A DNA stretch of 54,656 nt from positions 1-54,656 of the forward strand of contig SKWQ01000061.1 in the NCBI GenBank assembly GCA_007128855.1, given 5' to 3'. The position numbers were made by a program, and so were the translations under genes. The notes under the pieces were generated by a model. The model did no database searches. It was given only the letters and a program-made list of their open reading frames with translations, and was not told where the DNA came from. Shown one piece after another: positions 1-9,016 of the stretch; positions within the stretch are counted from its first letter, which is position 1; each line of letters begins with the position of its first letter. The DNA is from Balneolales bacterium (GTDB lineage Bacteria > Bacteroidota > Rhodothermia > Balneolales > Natronogracilivirgulaceae).

Positions 1-1552
1 AGGTGGTGACGACCTTGGAGCCGGGAGCCAGGCTGGTCTTGACCCAGGGCTTGACGTTCAGGCCTTTGTCGACCGCTTTTTGGGCGACGAGTCCGGCCCC
101 GAGCATCACTGAGGGGTTGGATGTGTTGGTGCAGCTGGTGATGGCCGCCATGACCACCGAGCCGTCACTGAGCATGAATTCGGTGTCGCCGACCCTGATC
201 TCGACGGATTTGAGTCCATCTTTGGTCACTTCCGTATCCACGGAAATTTCCGCATCATCGGGCAGTTTATGGTCATGGTCCTCCCGGGGTTTGGTACTGG
301 GCACCTGTCCGCCTTCGGAAAGCCAGCGTTCCCGCTCTTCCATGTCGATGTAGTCCCGTGCGTAGGTATCCTTCATAATCTTGATGAAAGAGTCCCTGAC
401 GTCGGTGAGCACGATTCTGTCCTGAGGGCGTTTCGGGCCGGAAATGGCCGGCACGACATCGCCCAGATCAAGTGCGAGCTGGTTGGTGTAGGTGATCTTC
501 TCCTCGTTCTCACGCCACATCATGTTGTTTTTGGTATAGAGTTCGACCGTCCGTACATGGTCCTCATCGCGAGCCGTGAGGCGCATGTAGTCGAGGGTGC
601 GGTCGTCGATCGGGAAGAAAGTGACGGTGCATCCGAATTCCGGGGACATATTGGAGATGGTGGCGCGGTCTGGCACGGTGAGGTTGGCCAGTCCGTCGCC
701 GAAGACCTCGACGAATTTGCCGACGACGCCATGTTTCCTGAGCAGCTGTGTCACGGCCAGTACCATATCGGTCGATGTGGCGCCCTCGGGCAGGGATCCG
801 GTGAGCTTGAGTCCCACCACTTCCGGATTGAGCATGTAAATCGGCTGGCCGAGCATGACGGCCTCCGCTTCGATACCGCCGACACCCCATCCAACCACAC
901 CGATACCGTTGACCATGGGGGTGTGGGAGTCGGTGCCCACGAGGGTGTCAGGGAAAGCAAAACCATCGCGCAGATAGATGCCCTTGGCCAGATATTCCAG
1001 GTTCACCTGGTGGCAGATGCCGAGGCCGGGAGGCAGCACGCTGTAGTCGGCGAAGGCCTGCTGGGCCCACTTGAGAAGACTGTATCGCTCTTCATTGCGC
1101 TCATATTCCAGCTCGACATTCCTGCGGTAGGCGTCGCGCGTCCCGAAATAATCCACCTGGACGGAGTGATCGATGATCAGGTCCACAGGGATCTGCGGGT
1201 TGATCCTGGAGGCGCTTTTACTTCCTTTTTTGCGGCCGACCTCCGACCGGATCGAAGCGATGTCCACCACGGAGGGCACGCCGGTGAAATCCTGCATGAG
1301 CACACGGGCCGGCATGTACGGGATGTCGCTGGGAACACCGTCCGGCGACCAGTTGAGCAAGGTCTCGATGTGTTCCTTCTTTACAGCAAAATCGTCGTAG
1401 TTTCGCAGGGCGTTTTCCAGCAGGATGCGGATGGTGAAGGGCAGCTTCTGGATGTCGTGCCCCTGCTTTTGCAACTCGGCGAGACTGTAGTACCTGTGGG
1501 TGCCGGTTGGGGTTTTCAGTTCTTTCAGAATGCCGAAAATATCGTTGCTCAT
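1..1552 (-). CDS. acnA: Aconitate hydratase (AcnA type), 3' end cut by window
   Basis: Aconitase interconverts citrate and isocitrate in the TCA cycle using a 4Fe-4S cluster in the cytoplasm. The visible 517 codons are the N-terminal part of a protein that is normally about 900 residues. It starts MSNDIFGILKELKTPTGT and contains the AcnA signatures PARVLMQDFTGVP, VDLIIDHSVQVD, a GTDSHTPMVNG stretch, and, close to the cut, ITSCTNTSNP, which carries the first cluster cysteine. The remaining cluster cysteines and the swivel domain lie left of base 1. The start at 1552 is the natural AcnA N-terminus. Citrate synthase, the preceding TCA enzyme, is far away at 34.0-35.2 kb, so there is no TCA operon. 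Identification is certain; completeness cannot be judged. Confidence 0.97.
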   Translation of the reverse strand, partial: MSNDIFGILKELKTPTGTHRYYSLAELQKQGHDIQKLPFTIRILLENALRNYDDFAVKKEHIETLLNWSPDGVPSDIPYMPARVLMQDFTGVPSVVDIASIRSEVGRKKGSKSASRINPQIPVDLIIDHSVQVDYFGTRDAYRRNVELEYERNEERYSLLKWAQQAFADYSVLPPGLGICHQVNLEYLAKGIYLRDGFAFPDTLVGTDSHTPMVNGIGVVGWGVGGIEAEAVMLGQPIYMLNPEVVGLKLTGSLPEGATSTDMVLAVTQLLRKHGVVGKFVEVFGDGLANLTVPDRATISNMSPEFGCTVTFFPIDDRTLDYMRLTARDEDHVRTVELYTKNNMMWRENEEKITYTNQLALDLGDVVPAISGPKRPQDRIVLTDVRDSFIKIMKDTYARDYIDMEERERWLSEGGQVPSTKPREDHDHKLPDDAEISVDTEVTKDGLKSVEIRVGDTEFMLSDGSVVMAAITSCTNTSNPSVMLGAGLVAQKAVDKGLNVKPWVKTSLAPGSKVVTT

Positions 1553-1683
1553 AGTTCCTGGATATGGTTTTTCAGTAGTGGTAGTAACGGCTTAACGATA
1601 GCAAAATGATCGGCAAAAATCTACGCCCAACTTTGGTTTAAACAGTGCGGAATGCGGTCTGCACCGGGTCAAACATATGAATT

Positions 1684-1701
1684 ACCGCATGATCATGCGG
1701 T
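1684..1701. repeat. 18-bp perfect palindrome, copy 1
   Basis: The sequence ACCGCATGATCATGCGGT equals its own reverse complement. It lies 149 bases upstream of the aconitase start codon. An almost identical 18-base element, ACCGCATGGATATGCGGT, occurs at 5492-5509, and both are followed by GA. It could be an operator for a dimeric regulator or a dispersed repeat; the sequence alone does not decide. Confidence 0.6.
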
Positions 1702-1850
1702 GACATAAAGCCGGTGACTTCGTAACGTATGAGTGGGCAAGGACGACAGGTCCCGACAGATTTTCATAGCGGCGGTCCAACGGGAAGTTCCGTTTTTCCC
1801 GTTGTCGCACAACCGAATTATCAAGATGATGCTTGCTTAAGAGAGCGCTC

Positions 1851-1888
1851 AGCCCCCCAGCTCCCGGTTCGCCGAGGGGCGGGGGGCT
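1851..1888. repeat. GC-rich inverted repeat (hairpin)
   Basis: AGCCCCCC at 1851-1858 pairs perfectly with GGGGGGCT at 1881-1888, and the inner bases GCTCC/GGGGC extend the stem with one wobble. It is followed by TTGGTTGTTT rather than a clean T run. Because the flanking genes diverge, a terminator is not expected here, so it may be an isolated extragenic hairpin or part of an untranslated leader. Confidence 0.5.
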
Positions 1889-2030
1889 TGGTTGTTTCCG
1901 GTGATGTCGAATTTTAGCCCGCATCGGCGTTATTATTTTTTATATTCCCCATGCGAGTGAAGCATACTGGTGGAAGTGAATATTTCCTTTCATCAGTCAA
2001 CCATCTGAAAAGACAATGTGGAGGAGTATC

Positions 2031-2444
2031 ATGAGTGAAACAAGCGTTAAGAGAAGCATTTCCAACCGGACCGACAACAGGAAGGACCATCAGATCCGGT
2101 TTGTCATCAGTTCGCAGGGCAGGACGGTCTCAGACATCAAAACACTGAAGGCCGGGGAAACGGCCGGACTGGGGGATGGCAACCGGCTCATCATCATATC
2201 CGACAGACAGACCAACTACGCCATCAAGTGGGAAAATGGCGCGCTTTTAGGCGTCGAGCAGGTGAACAACAACCATCCGAAATTTCCGGAATCAACTGTG
2301 GCTACCTACCGCCTTGCATCTGCTTCCAAAGAAGTCGAGTCGGAACAGATCCAAACGTCCGATACTGGAAGAGATGGCGACGATCCGGATAACGGCAACG
2401 GTCCGGTGATCATCGTCACCGAGCCGGAACAGCCGGACCCCTGA
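2031..2444 (+). CDS. Small hypothetical protein with acidic tail
   Basis: I do not recognise this 137-residue protein. The start at 2031 is set by a clear GGAGG ribosome binding site six bases upstream (the in-frame ATG at 2016 has none). The N-terminal 30 residues are basic and polar (KRSISNRTDNRKDHQIR), followed by a part with alternating hydrophobic residues that looks like beta strands (IRFVISSQGRTVSD, NRLIIISDRQTNYAIKW). The last 30 residues are rich in Asp, Asn and Pro with a VIIVTEPEQ stretch. There is no signal peptide or membrane segment. It precedes the sensor kinase gene by about 110 bases on the same strand, but nothing links the two functionally. Confidence 0.7.
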   Translation: MSETSVKRSISNRTDNRKDHQIRFVISSQGRTVSDIKTLKAGETAGLGDGNRLIIISDRQTNYAIKWENGALLGVEQVNNNHPKFPESTVATYRLASASKEVESEQIQTSDTGRDGDDPDNGNGPVIIVTEPEQPDP

Positions 2445-2557
2445 TCTCCTTCCCGAAAAACAAAAAAGATTTCTTACATTGGAGTAAAATAGGGTAAACA
2501 TCGGTAAAACGGATGACTCGCATGCTCCGTGCAGGAAACTGGGTTTCTGGAGGAAGG

Positions 2558-5482
2558 ATGGTTTGTGTCGGCAGGATGGCATCCCTGCTGATTTGCATGC
2601 TTGCGGCATGGCAGCTTGCTCATGGTCAGCGCACCGGCCCGGCTCCGGCTGGTGGACCAGGTTTGCCACCAATACAAAACTTTGGTGTGGAGGACTATCG
2701 GGGGCATTTGCAGAGCTGGGGAATTGCAAAAGACAGCCACGGTGTCATATATGTGGCAAATTCATATGGTCTCATGCGTTTCAACGGGGTTGAATGGCAA
2801 TTTGTCCGCATCCCCGGCCAGATGGCTTTAAGCCTTGTCTACGACGATAACGAAAGGATCTATGTCGGTGGTTTGGGAGAAATCGGATATGTGTCGGTGT
2901 CCGATCCTGCCGATCCATCTTCCGGTAATCCCTGGTATTACGAGTCGCTGACCCCGATGATAGCTGATACCGTCGAATTTTCCTCCGTCTGGCACAGTGA
3001 GAAAACAGATGACGGTTTTTTCTTCCTGTCCAATGAATATTTCTTCCATTATGACGGAGAGCAGATACATGTCATTCCTGCAGAGGCCCGTTTCTCACAC
3101 CTTTTTACCAAAGGGGGGGAGGTGTATGTCCGGGAAGCGCCGTTCGGGCTGAAGAAATATTCCGGTGGGGAGCTTGTAGAGTGGGACAAAGGGTCGTTGT
3201 TCGGGAATACAACGCTGCGAAGCGTAATCGAGCTCGAAGACGGCAACTTTCTCTTTGTCACCTACTTCGGGCTGTTGTTCTTCGACGGACAGGATTTCAG
3301 TCCGTTTGATAATGAAGCAGCCGATTATCTCAGTATCAACTTCATAGACATGGCGATTCAACTGGCAGGCGGGACTATTGCCATAGCAACCCGCAATGGC
3401 GGGATTGTCTTGCTCCACAGGGATGGCTCCCTGCTAAAGATCATTACTGAGGACAGCGGCCTCATAAGTAATACGGTTTACAGTTTGCTTCAGGACAACA
3501 AGGGGTCCCTGTGGGCCGCGACCATCAACGGACTGTCCCGGATCGACCTGCAGCTGCCGTTTCGACACTTTGACAGCCGGCACGGATTGTCGGATACTGC
3601 CAACAGGATCACCTCCCGCAACGATACGATTTTCGTGTCGGGCAGCCGGGGTGTTTACATGCGCAACAGCAGGGGTGAATCGCATTTTTTCGACGGGAAG
3701 ACGTTTTGTCATCAATTCCTACATCATAACGAAGAATTGTATGTTATTTGCGGCGGAGCACTCTATCGTTTTATGGGAGGCCGATTTGAACAGGTTTCTG
3801 AATCCGTATTCAGCACCGCTGCCACAACACTGGACCGTGAGAAAGTGATATTGGTTCATCAGCTAGGTATAACTGTTGCAAGGTTGAGCGGTTCCGAGCT
3901 GGAACCCGTCTTCCAGGTCACGGATTTCAATTTTCGGCCCAACTCCGTAACGATGTGTTCCTCGGGAAATGTCTGGATAGGTACCGATACACAAGGGCTG
4001 TTCCAGGTCACGCTTGACTCTCTTGATGGACAGATAGTCGGACATTCCATTAAAAGGCACCTTCATCAGGCCAGGACATCTGAGAGCCAGGCACGTGTTT
4101 ATGCTTCCGTCCTGGATGGGGAACCGCTCATTATCACCAATCAACACGGCATCCTGAAGTACGATACGGACTCTGACACCCTTGTCCAGACAGATATTTT
4201 CGGACCAGTGTTCATGGATACAAACCGGCAATACCTCCACGCCATCGAGGACCCATCCGGAAATGTGTGGTTTAGTTTGGGGAACTGGTTCCGGGCTGCC
4301 ATGCGCCAGCCTGACGGCACCTATGAGATCAAGGCGGATATCTTGAATTGGCTTGATATTCCCCAGAATAACCACATGTACTCCGATCCGGAGGGTTATG
4401 TCTGGTATGTTGATGCCCGGCAACTTATGCGTTTCGATCCGCGTGTGCACTTTGATACCGGAATCGGCTTCCATACCGAAATAAGCGAAGTGCTGGTCAG
4501 GGGGGATTCGCTGGTGGCCAGAGGGGGCAACAGCAATCCGTTGGTTCTCCCGTATGCCGACAACGAACTGCGTTTCACCTATGCTGCCGCCGCCTATCTG
4601 GATCCGTCCCGCACACGATACCGCATCAAAATGGAAGGGTTTGATGAGGACTGGTCGGCATGGACATCCGAGGCCTGGAAAGACTACACAAACATCCCGG
4701 AAGGGAACTACCGTTTTCTGGTGGAAGCGCGCAACCTGTTCGGCGTGGTCAGTGTGGCCGAGCCTTTCCATGTTCGGATACTGCCGCCCTGGTACCGGAC
4801 CTGGTGGGCATATCTGATCTATCTGATGATTACGGTGACGGTTTTGTATGCAGGTTACCGGATCCGTGTGAACCAGCTGCTCAGGGTCCACCGCATCCGC
4901 AACAGGATCGCCGGGGACTTGCACGATGAGATCAGCGCCACACTCAGCAGTATCAGCTTCTTTGCCCGGGCCATTCAAGACGACAAATTCCGTGGTGACC
5001 GAAACAGGTTTGTGAAGCTGATTTCTGATAGTGCCGGTGATGCCAAGGAAAAAATCACCGATATCGTATGGGCCATCAATCCCGAACATGATGACTGGAA
5101 ATCGTTTCTGTCGAAATGTCGGCGTTATGTATCCGACCTCATGGAAAGCAAGGGCATCACTTACGACCTGCACATTGATCAACAGATCCCCGGTAAACTG
5201 GAAATGCAGCTTCGGCAGAACCTCTGGCTGATATACAAGGAGATGGTGACCAATGCTGCCCGTCATTCCAATGCAACGGAATTGGTGGTTACCCTGAATT
5301 ATCGTTCGGGCCTGATCCACATGAAAGTGTCCGATAACGGCAACGGCTTTGATGCAGCGGCGGCCACCGTAGGGAATGGCCTGAAGAATATCCGTGTCAG
5401 GGCAGAACAGATCGGTGCAAGGCTGACTCTGGATACAGATCCGGGCAAAGGAACCCGCTGGGAGCTGGTCCTGAAACTGTGA
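2558..5482 (+). CDS. Propeller-type sensor histidine kinase (Reg_prop/Y_Y_Y/HisKA_3)
   Basis: Membrane sensor kinase of the periplasmic beta-propeller type common in Bacteroidota. After a signal peptide ending near HGQ there are propeller repeats (residues about 40-640, several with the form GSLWAATINGLSRID or GNVWFSLGNWF), a Y_Y_Y domain with FTYAAAAYL and YRIKMEGFDEDWSAW, one membrane helix (WWAYLIYLMITVTVLYAGY), then a HisKA_3 dimerisation helix with GDLHDEISATLSS (phospho-acceptor His about residue 789) and a HATPase_c domain with NAARHSNA, DNGNGFD and GNGLKNI boxes. It lacks the fused receiver and AraC domains of full hybrid systems. The NarL-type regulator that follows at 5670 is the obvious partner. 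I chose ATG 2558 because GGAGGAAGG directly precedes it and it gives a short signal-peptide n-region; an in-frame ATG at 2513 would add 15 residues. The ligand is unknown. Confidence 0.93.
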   Translation: MVCVGRMASLLICMLAAWQLAHGQRTGPAPAGGPGLPPIQNFGVEDYRGHLQSWGIAKDSHGVIYVANSYGLMRFNGVEWQFVRIPGQMALSLVYDDNERIYVGGLGEIGYVSVSDPADPSSGNPWYYESLTPMIADTVEFSSVWHSEKTDDGFFFLSNEYFFHYDGEQIHVIPAEARFSHLFTKGGEVYVREAPFGLKKYSGGELVEWDKGSLFGNTTLRSVIELEDGNFLFVTYFGLLFFDGQDFSPFDNEAADYLSINFIDMAIQLAGGTIAIATRNGGIVLLHRDGSLLKIITEDSGLISNTVYSLLQDNKGSLWAATINGLSRIDLQLPFRHFDSRHGLSDTANRITSRNDTIFVSGSRGVYMRNSRGESHFFDGKTFCHQFLHHNEELYVICGGALYRFMGGRFEQVSESVFSTAATTLDREKVILVHQLGITVARLSGSELEPVFQVTDFNFRPNSVTMCSSGNVWIGTDTQGLFQVTLDSLDGQIVGHSIKRHLHQARTSESQARVYASVLDGEPLIITNQHGILKYDTDSDTLVQTDIFGPVFMDTNRQYLHAIEDPSGNVWFSLGNWFRAAMRQPDGTYEIKADILNWLDIPQNNHMYSDPEGYVWYVDARQLMRFDPRVHFDTGIGFHTEISEVLVRGDSLVARGGNSNPLVLPYADNELRFTYAAAAYLDPSRTRYRIKMEGFDEDWSAWTSEAWKDYTNIPEGNYRFLVEARNLFGVVSVAEPFHVRILPPWYRTWWAYLIYLMITVTVLYAGYRIRVNQLLRVHRIRNRIAGDLHDEISATLSSISFFARAIQDDKFRGDRNRFVKLISDSAGDAKEKITDIVWAINPEHDDWKSFLSKCRRYVSDLMESKGITYDLHIDQQIPGKLEMQLRQNLWLIYKEMVTNAARHSNATELVVTLNYRSGLIHMKVSDNGNGFDAAAATVGNGLKNIRVRAEQIGARLTLDTDPGKGTRWELVLKL

Positions 5483-5491
5483 GTGCAGAAA

Positions 5492-5509
5492 ACCGCATGG
5501 ATATGCGGT
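5492..5509. repeat. 18-bp palindromic element, copy 2
   Basis: ACCGCATGGATATGCGGT has 7-base perfect arms (ACCGCAT/ATGCGGT) around a 4-base centre and matches the palindrome at 1684-1701 at 15 of 18 positions. It sits between the sensor kinase stop and the response regulator start, within a 187-base spacer, where an operator or RNA hairpin could separate expression of the two genes. Confidence 0.55.
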
Positions 5510-5669
5510 GATACAGAAGAAGGGATGAGTTAGATTTCCGGTGCAATGCAACATCCATTGGCACAGACAGGAACTTAAGCACCGGGGTAACACATTGTTA
5601 ACGAATACAACAGAAAAAACGAAAACATCAGCTGGACTCCGGTCCGGTTTTTTTGATTGGCGCGAATAC

Positions 5670-6332
5670 ATGAACAAACAGGCTGCTTTGATCAACATCG
5701 GCATAATCGAAGACAATAAGTACATGCGTGACGGCTGGGAGGCGTTTATCGGTTCGGAACCCGACCTGAACGTGATCGGCACCTTCGGTTCCTGTGAGGA
5801 GGCCTTTGCATCGGATATCATGAACAGGGTGGACCTGCTTCTTATGGACATCGGTCTGCCTGGCATGAGCGGCATTGAGGGTGTCCGCTACGTGAAAAAG
5901 CACCATCCCGATATCATCGTGATCATGGCAACCGTATTTGACGACGATCAGCACATCTTTGATGCACTAAAAGCCGGTGCCATGGGCTATCTGGAGAAAA
6001 AGGTGAGCCCGGAAGGGCTCATTGCAGCCATTCGTGACGCCATGGACGGCGGTTCCCCGATCACACCCAACATCGCGAACAAGGTAATCCGCAGTTTCCA
6101 CCAGGGAGGCAATGAAGAGCAGCTTACGGAAAGGGAGCAGCAGATACTCGAAAAACTGGCAACGGGAGTCTCTTATCATGCCATCGGCAAGGAGATCTTC
6201 CTTTCGGTCGACGGCGTGCGGTACCACATCCGTAATATCTACCGCAAATTGCAGGTCAACTCCCGGTCAGAAGCCATTGCAAAAGGTATTTCCAGAAAAC
6301 TCATCAACCCGGGAGTACTGTTCCATTTGTAG
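5670..6332 (+). CDS. Two-component response regulator, NarL/FixJ family
   Basis: A 220-residue DNA-binding response regulator. The receiver domain (residues about 7-125) has the acidic pocket in GIIEDNKYM, the phospho-acceptor Asp about residue 60 in LLMDIGLPGMSG, the switch Thr in MATVFDDD and the conserved Lys in YLEKKV. The C-terminal LuxR-type helix-turn-helix (about residues 150-210) begins LTEREQQILEKLA and contains VDGVRYHIRNIYRKL. The start MNKQAALINIGIIEDN is chosen over longer frames because the receiver fold begins right there. It follows the HisKA_3 kinase on the same strand and is almost certainly its partner; HisKA_3 kinases normally pair with this regulator class. Targets are unknown. 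Confidence 0.95.
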   Translation: MNKQAALINIGIIEDNKYMRDGWEAFIGSEPDLNVIGTFGSCEEAFASDIMNRVDLLLMDIGLPGMSGIEGVRYVKKHHPDIIVIMATVFDDDQHIFDALKAGAMGYLEKKVSPEGLIAAIRDAMDGGSPITPNIANKVIRSFHQGGNEEQLTEREQQILEKLATGVSYHAIGKEIFLSVDGVRYHIRNIYRKLQVNSRSEAIAKGISRKLINPGVLFHL

Positions 6333-6366
6333 TCCGGGAATACGCGACAAAGACCTCGATTAACTA

Positions 6367-6399
6367 CCCCGTTTCCCTGACAGGAGGCGGGGTTTTTTT
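6367..6399 (+). terminator. Rho-independent terminator after response regulator
   Basis: A 10-bp stem, CCCCGTTTCC (6367-6376) with GGAGGCGGGG (6383-6392, two G-U pairs), a 6-base loop and then seven T. It ends the kinase/regulator transcript 35 bases after the regulator stop. Confidence 0.85.
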
Positions 6400-6496
6400 G
6401 TTTGTGGCTGAAAAATACCGCGAAATTCCGTATTTATAGGGCAATATTACTTGTTTTGAATCATACATACGCAACAAAAAAATAACCGCTAAATAT

Positions 6497-8536
6497 ATGT
6501 TAATGAAAAAGTTTGCTTCCGGTGCACTGCTACTGTGGTTTCTGGTTGCCGTACCTCTCACAAGCGATGTGCATGCTGAAGGGCTGACGCCACAGCAGGT
6601 ATCACAGATCCAGAATGTCGGATCCGCACTGATCTCACCCGATGGGGATTTCATCGCGTTTACGAAAGTGGTTCCCCGGGATCCCTTTGATACAAATGCA
6701 CCCGCCAATCTGGAGCTGCATGTCATGGATCGCCGGACCGGTGAGAGCCGTCTGATTGAGCTGGACAGCCGTGCCGGAAACCTCCAGGTGCGTCCCGGAC
6801 ACAACACGTATTCCTTCACGACCCGTGGTGAGGATGACAGTGCCGTGGCCCTGTACGAGCTGGATCCGGAGTCCGGTCAGATTACCCGTCTATACCATCA
6901 CGAAGCCGGGATCATGGCGTACAGCTGGCATCCGTCCGGAACCATTGTCTCGCTGGTGTCGCGTGAACAGCTGGACCGGCCGGAAAATCCGCTGCCCTAT
7001 GAGCCAACCGTATACGAAGAGAACATCCCAAACAGGGAGGCCTTCATTGTGGACCTGGATCAGGCCGAGCCGGAGCGGCGGCGCATTCAGGTTGCCGGTG
7101 CCGTATATCTGATGGAGTGGAGCCCTGATGGACGTTATCTGGCCATTTCGGAAACCCCGACTCCCAACATCGATGATTTCTACATGTTTCAGCAGGTCAG
7201 GGTGATCGACGCTGCCACGGCTCAGGTTCGCAATGAAATCGACAATGCGGGCAAACTGGCCCAGATTACTTGGAGTCCGGATGGCGACAAACTGGCGTTG
7301 CGTGCCGGCAACAGCATCAACGATCCGATTGATGGCCGGATCATGGTAGTTTCCGCTACCGGTGGCGCCCCGGAAAATATTTACCCTGATTTCGAAGGCA
7401 AGTTCGAGCGGATCGCATGGTCCGGGGACGGCCTGATCCGGTTCCTGGCCAGTGAGAGCACTGCCACCACTTTCGGATCCATTGCCTATGACGGCTCCGG
7501 TTTCACCCGGGTGCTTCATGTGGAGGACGGGTATGTCACCAACTTCAACTATGCAGATGACGGTACGGTTGTGTTCACAAAGCAGACCCCGGCCCATCCC
7601 ACCGAACTGTACGTCATGGATGCCGGGAGCACCGAGCCCGTACGCGCAACTGTAAGCAATGAGTGGCTGGCAGATGTGCCGATGGGACGCCAGGTCGTGG
7701 TCAGCTACGAGGCACGTGACGGCCGCAACCTCGAAGGCCTGCTGATCTACCCGCTGGAGGAGCAGGGCGGACCCTATCCCACCATTGTGGTGGTTCACGG
7801 AGGTCCCGAAGCGCACTACAGCAACGGTTGGCTCACGGCCTATTCCATTCCGGGACAGGTTGCCGCAGCACGTGGATTTGCCGTTTTCTATCCTAACTAC
7901 CGGGGCAGCACGGGACGCGGACTCGAGTTCATCAAATCCAGCCAGGGCGATCTGGCAGGCGCCGAATTTGACGATATTGTGGATGGCGTGGACTACCTGA
8001 TTGAACAGGGTATAGCCGACGAAGACCGTGTAGGTGTAACCGGCGGCTCCTATGGTGGATACGCGACCGCGTGGATGTCCACCCGCTATTCCCACCGCTT
8101 TGCGGCCGGGGTGATGTTCGTGGGCATCAGCAACAACATCTCCAAATGGGGTACCAGTGATATTCCAGAGGAGCTCTACCTGGTGCATTCCCGCAAGCGG
8201 CTGTGGGATCACTGGCAGTGGAACCTGGAGCGCAGCCCGGTCTACCATGTGGACAACTCCCAGACGCCGCTGCTGATCATGCACGGGGAGGATGATACCC
8301 GGGTGCATCCGGCGCAATCTCTGGAGCTGTTCCGCCACATCAAAGTGCGCAAGCCGGAAGTGCCGCTGCGCCTGATCTGGTATCCGAACGAAGGACACGG
8401 CAATGTCCGGTCCACTTCCCGGTTCGACTACCATCTGCGGATGCTGCAGTGGTTTGAGACCTATCTGCTGGGAGAAGATCCAGAAATGCCCTCTTTTTAC
8501 CTCGATCTCGACGAACTGGGCGTGGAAAAACCCTGA
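6497..8536 (+). CDS. Secreted S9 family prolyl-oligopeptidase-like peptidase
   Basis: A 679-residue serine peptidase of clan SC, family S9 (dipeptidyl/acylaminoacyl peptidase type). A signal peptide (KKFASGALLLWFLVAVPL, cleavage after VHA) sends it to the periplasm or outside. Residues about 30-400 are a WD40-like TolB-type beta-propeller with repeats such as YSWHPSG, MEWSPDGRYLA and ITWSPDGDKLAL. The C-terminal alpha/beta-hydrolase domain has the nucleophile in GGSYGGYA (Ser about 518), the acid in HGEDDTRVHP (Asp about 600) and the His in PNEGHGN (about 634). An ATG six bases later gives an equally good signal peptide. It is a stand-alone gene flanked by terminators. The exact substrate cannot be read from sequence, but such enzymes typically trim oligopeptides. 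Confidence 0.94.
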   Translation: MLMKKFASGALLLWFLVAVPLTSDVHAEGLTPQQVSQIQNVGSALISPDGDFIAFTKVVPRDPFDTNAPANLELHVMDRRTGESRLIELDSRAGNLQVRPGHNTYSFTTRGEDDSAVALYELDPESGQITRLYHHEAGIMAYSWHPSGTIVSLVSREQLDRPENPLPYEPTVYEENIPNREAFIVDLDQAEPERRRIQVAGAVYLMEWSPDGRYLAISETPTPNIDDFYMFQQVRVIDAATAQVRNEIDNAGKLAQITWSPDGDKLALRAGNSINDPIDGRIMVVSATGGAPENIYPDFEGKFERIAWSGDGLIRFLASESTATTFGSIAYDGSGFTRVLHVEDGYVTNFNYADDGTVVFTKQTPAHPTELYVMDAGSTEPVRATVSNEWLADVPMGRQVVVSYEARDGRNLEGLLIYPLEEQGGPYPTIVVVHGGPEAHYSNGWLTAYSIPGQVAAARGFAVFYPNYRGSTGRGLEFIKSSQGDLAGAEFDDIVDGVDYLIEQGIADEDRVGVTGGSYGGYATAWMSTRYSHRFAAGVMFVGISNNISKWGTSDIPEELYLVHSRKRLWDHWQWNLERSPVYHVDNSQTPLLIMHGEDDTRVHPAQSLELFRHIKVRKPEVPLRLIWYPNEGHGNVRSTSRFDYHLRMLQWFETYLLGEDPEMPSFYLDLDELGVEKP

Positions 8537-8580
8537 TCTATTTATGCCGTCATCCTGAATGACAGTACAATGAATTGTGG

Positions 8581-8617
8581 AAAGCGGATTCCGGGTGAGC
8601 ATCGGGTCCGCTTTTTT
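8581..8617 (+). terminator. Rho-independent terminator after S9 peptidase
   Basis: AAAGCGGA (8581-8588) pairs with TCCGCTTT (8607-8614) and the stem runs into a stretch of T. It lies about 45 bases after the peptidase stop codon. Confidence 0.8.
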
Positions 8618-8676
8618 TTACCGCTTTTTTGTGCTGGTACCTTGATTTTACTACACAAATATTTTTATATACTTAT

Positions 8677-8940
8677 ATGCGAACCACAGTCGACATACCG
8701 GATCATCTGATGAAAAAGGCAAAGATCAAAGCGGTCCAGGAGGGCATTACCCTGAAAAAAATGCTGATCAACTGTCTTGAGAAGGAATTGTCCGCTCCAA
8801 CAGGAAAAAAGGAGGCACCCTGGAGGGCATTGAGGGGCGAGGAATCGGCTGACTCGCTGAATCCGGAAGTTTCCGGATTCGATGGGTATGCCGGTCCTGA
8901 CTGGTACCATGCCTCACAGGTAAATGACCCTGACACATGA
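8677..8940 (+). CDS. VapB-type antitoxin (orphan)
   Basis: An 87-residue antitoxin. The N-terminus MRTTVDIPDHLMKKAKIKA is a ribbon-helix-helix/AbrB-like DNA-binding segment typical of VapB antitoxins that repress their own operon. The C-terminal FDGYAGPDWYHASQVNDPD resembles the flexible toxin-wrapping tail of VapB. The start at 8677 is chosen because the DNA-binding strand begins there. The stop overlaps an ATG (8937) that opens a PIN-toxin reading frame which ends after 21 codons, so the toxin partner has been lost. It may be retained as a free repressor or as an anti-addiction antitoxin; both are inference. Confidence 0.8.
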   Translation: MRTTVDIPDHLMKKAKIKAVQEGITLKKMLINCLEKELSAPTGKKEAPWRALRGEESADSLNPEVSGFDGYAGPDWYHASQVNDPDT

Positions 8941-9002
8941 TCCTTCTTGATACGCACGTTTGGCTTTGGTGGCTTCTTGGGGATGGGGCTCTGAACCCTT
9001 GA
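8937..9002 (+). pseudogene. VapC (PIN-domain) toxin stub
   Basis: An ATG overlapping the antitoxin stop by four bases opens a frame reading [21 protein letters not shown] and then TGA. This is a near-perfect N-terminus of a VapC ribonuclease, including the first catalytic Asp (residue 5) of the PIN fold, but a full toxin needs about 130 residues. The next gene, endonuclease IV, begins 15 bases later, so nothing is left of the toxin body. The stub matches a deletion that joined the toxin start to the nfo upstream region. It is too short to be active. Confidence 0.75.
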
Positions 9003-9016
9003 ATCAAACGGAACAC

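Larger units (their letters stand above)
1553..2030. other. Divergent intergenic region with palindrome and GC hairpin
   Basis: This 478-base gap separates the minus-strand aconitase from a plus-strand small gene, so it must hold promoters for both. I see a perfect 18-base palindrome at 1684-1701 and a strong GC-rich inverted repeat at 1851-1888. A short ORF on the minus strand (1682-1924) is proline/arginine-rich, runs straight through both inverted repeats and has no recognisable features, so I do not call it a gene. Confidence 0.6.

Noticed and set aside
1682-1924. 80-residue minus-strand frame
   Set aside because: It spans a palindrome and a GC hairpin, is biased to Pro/Arg and shows no family features.
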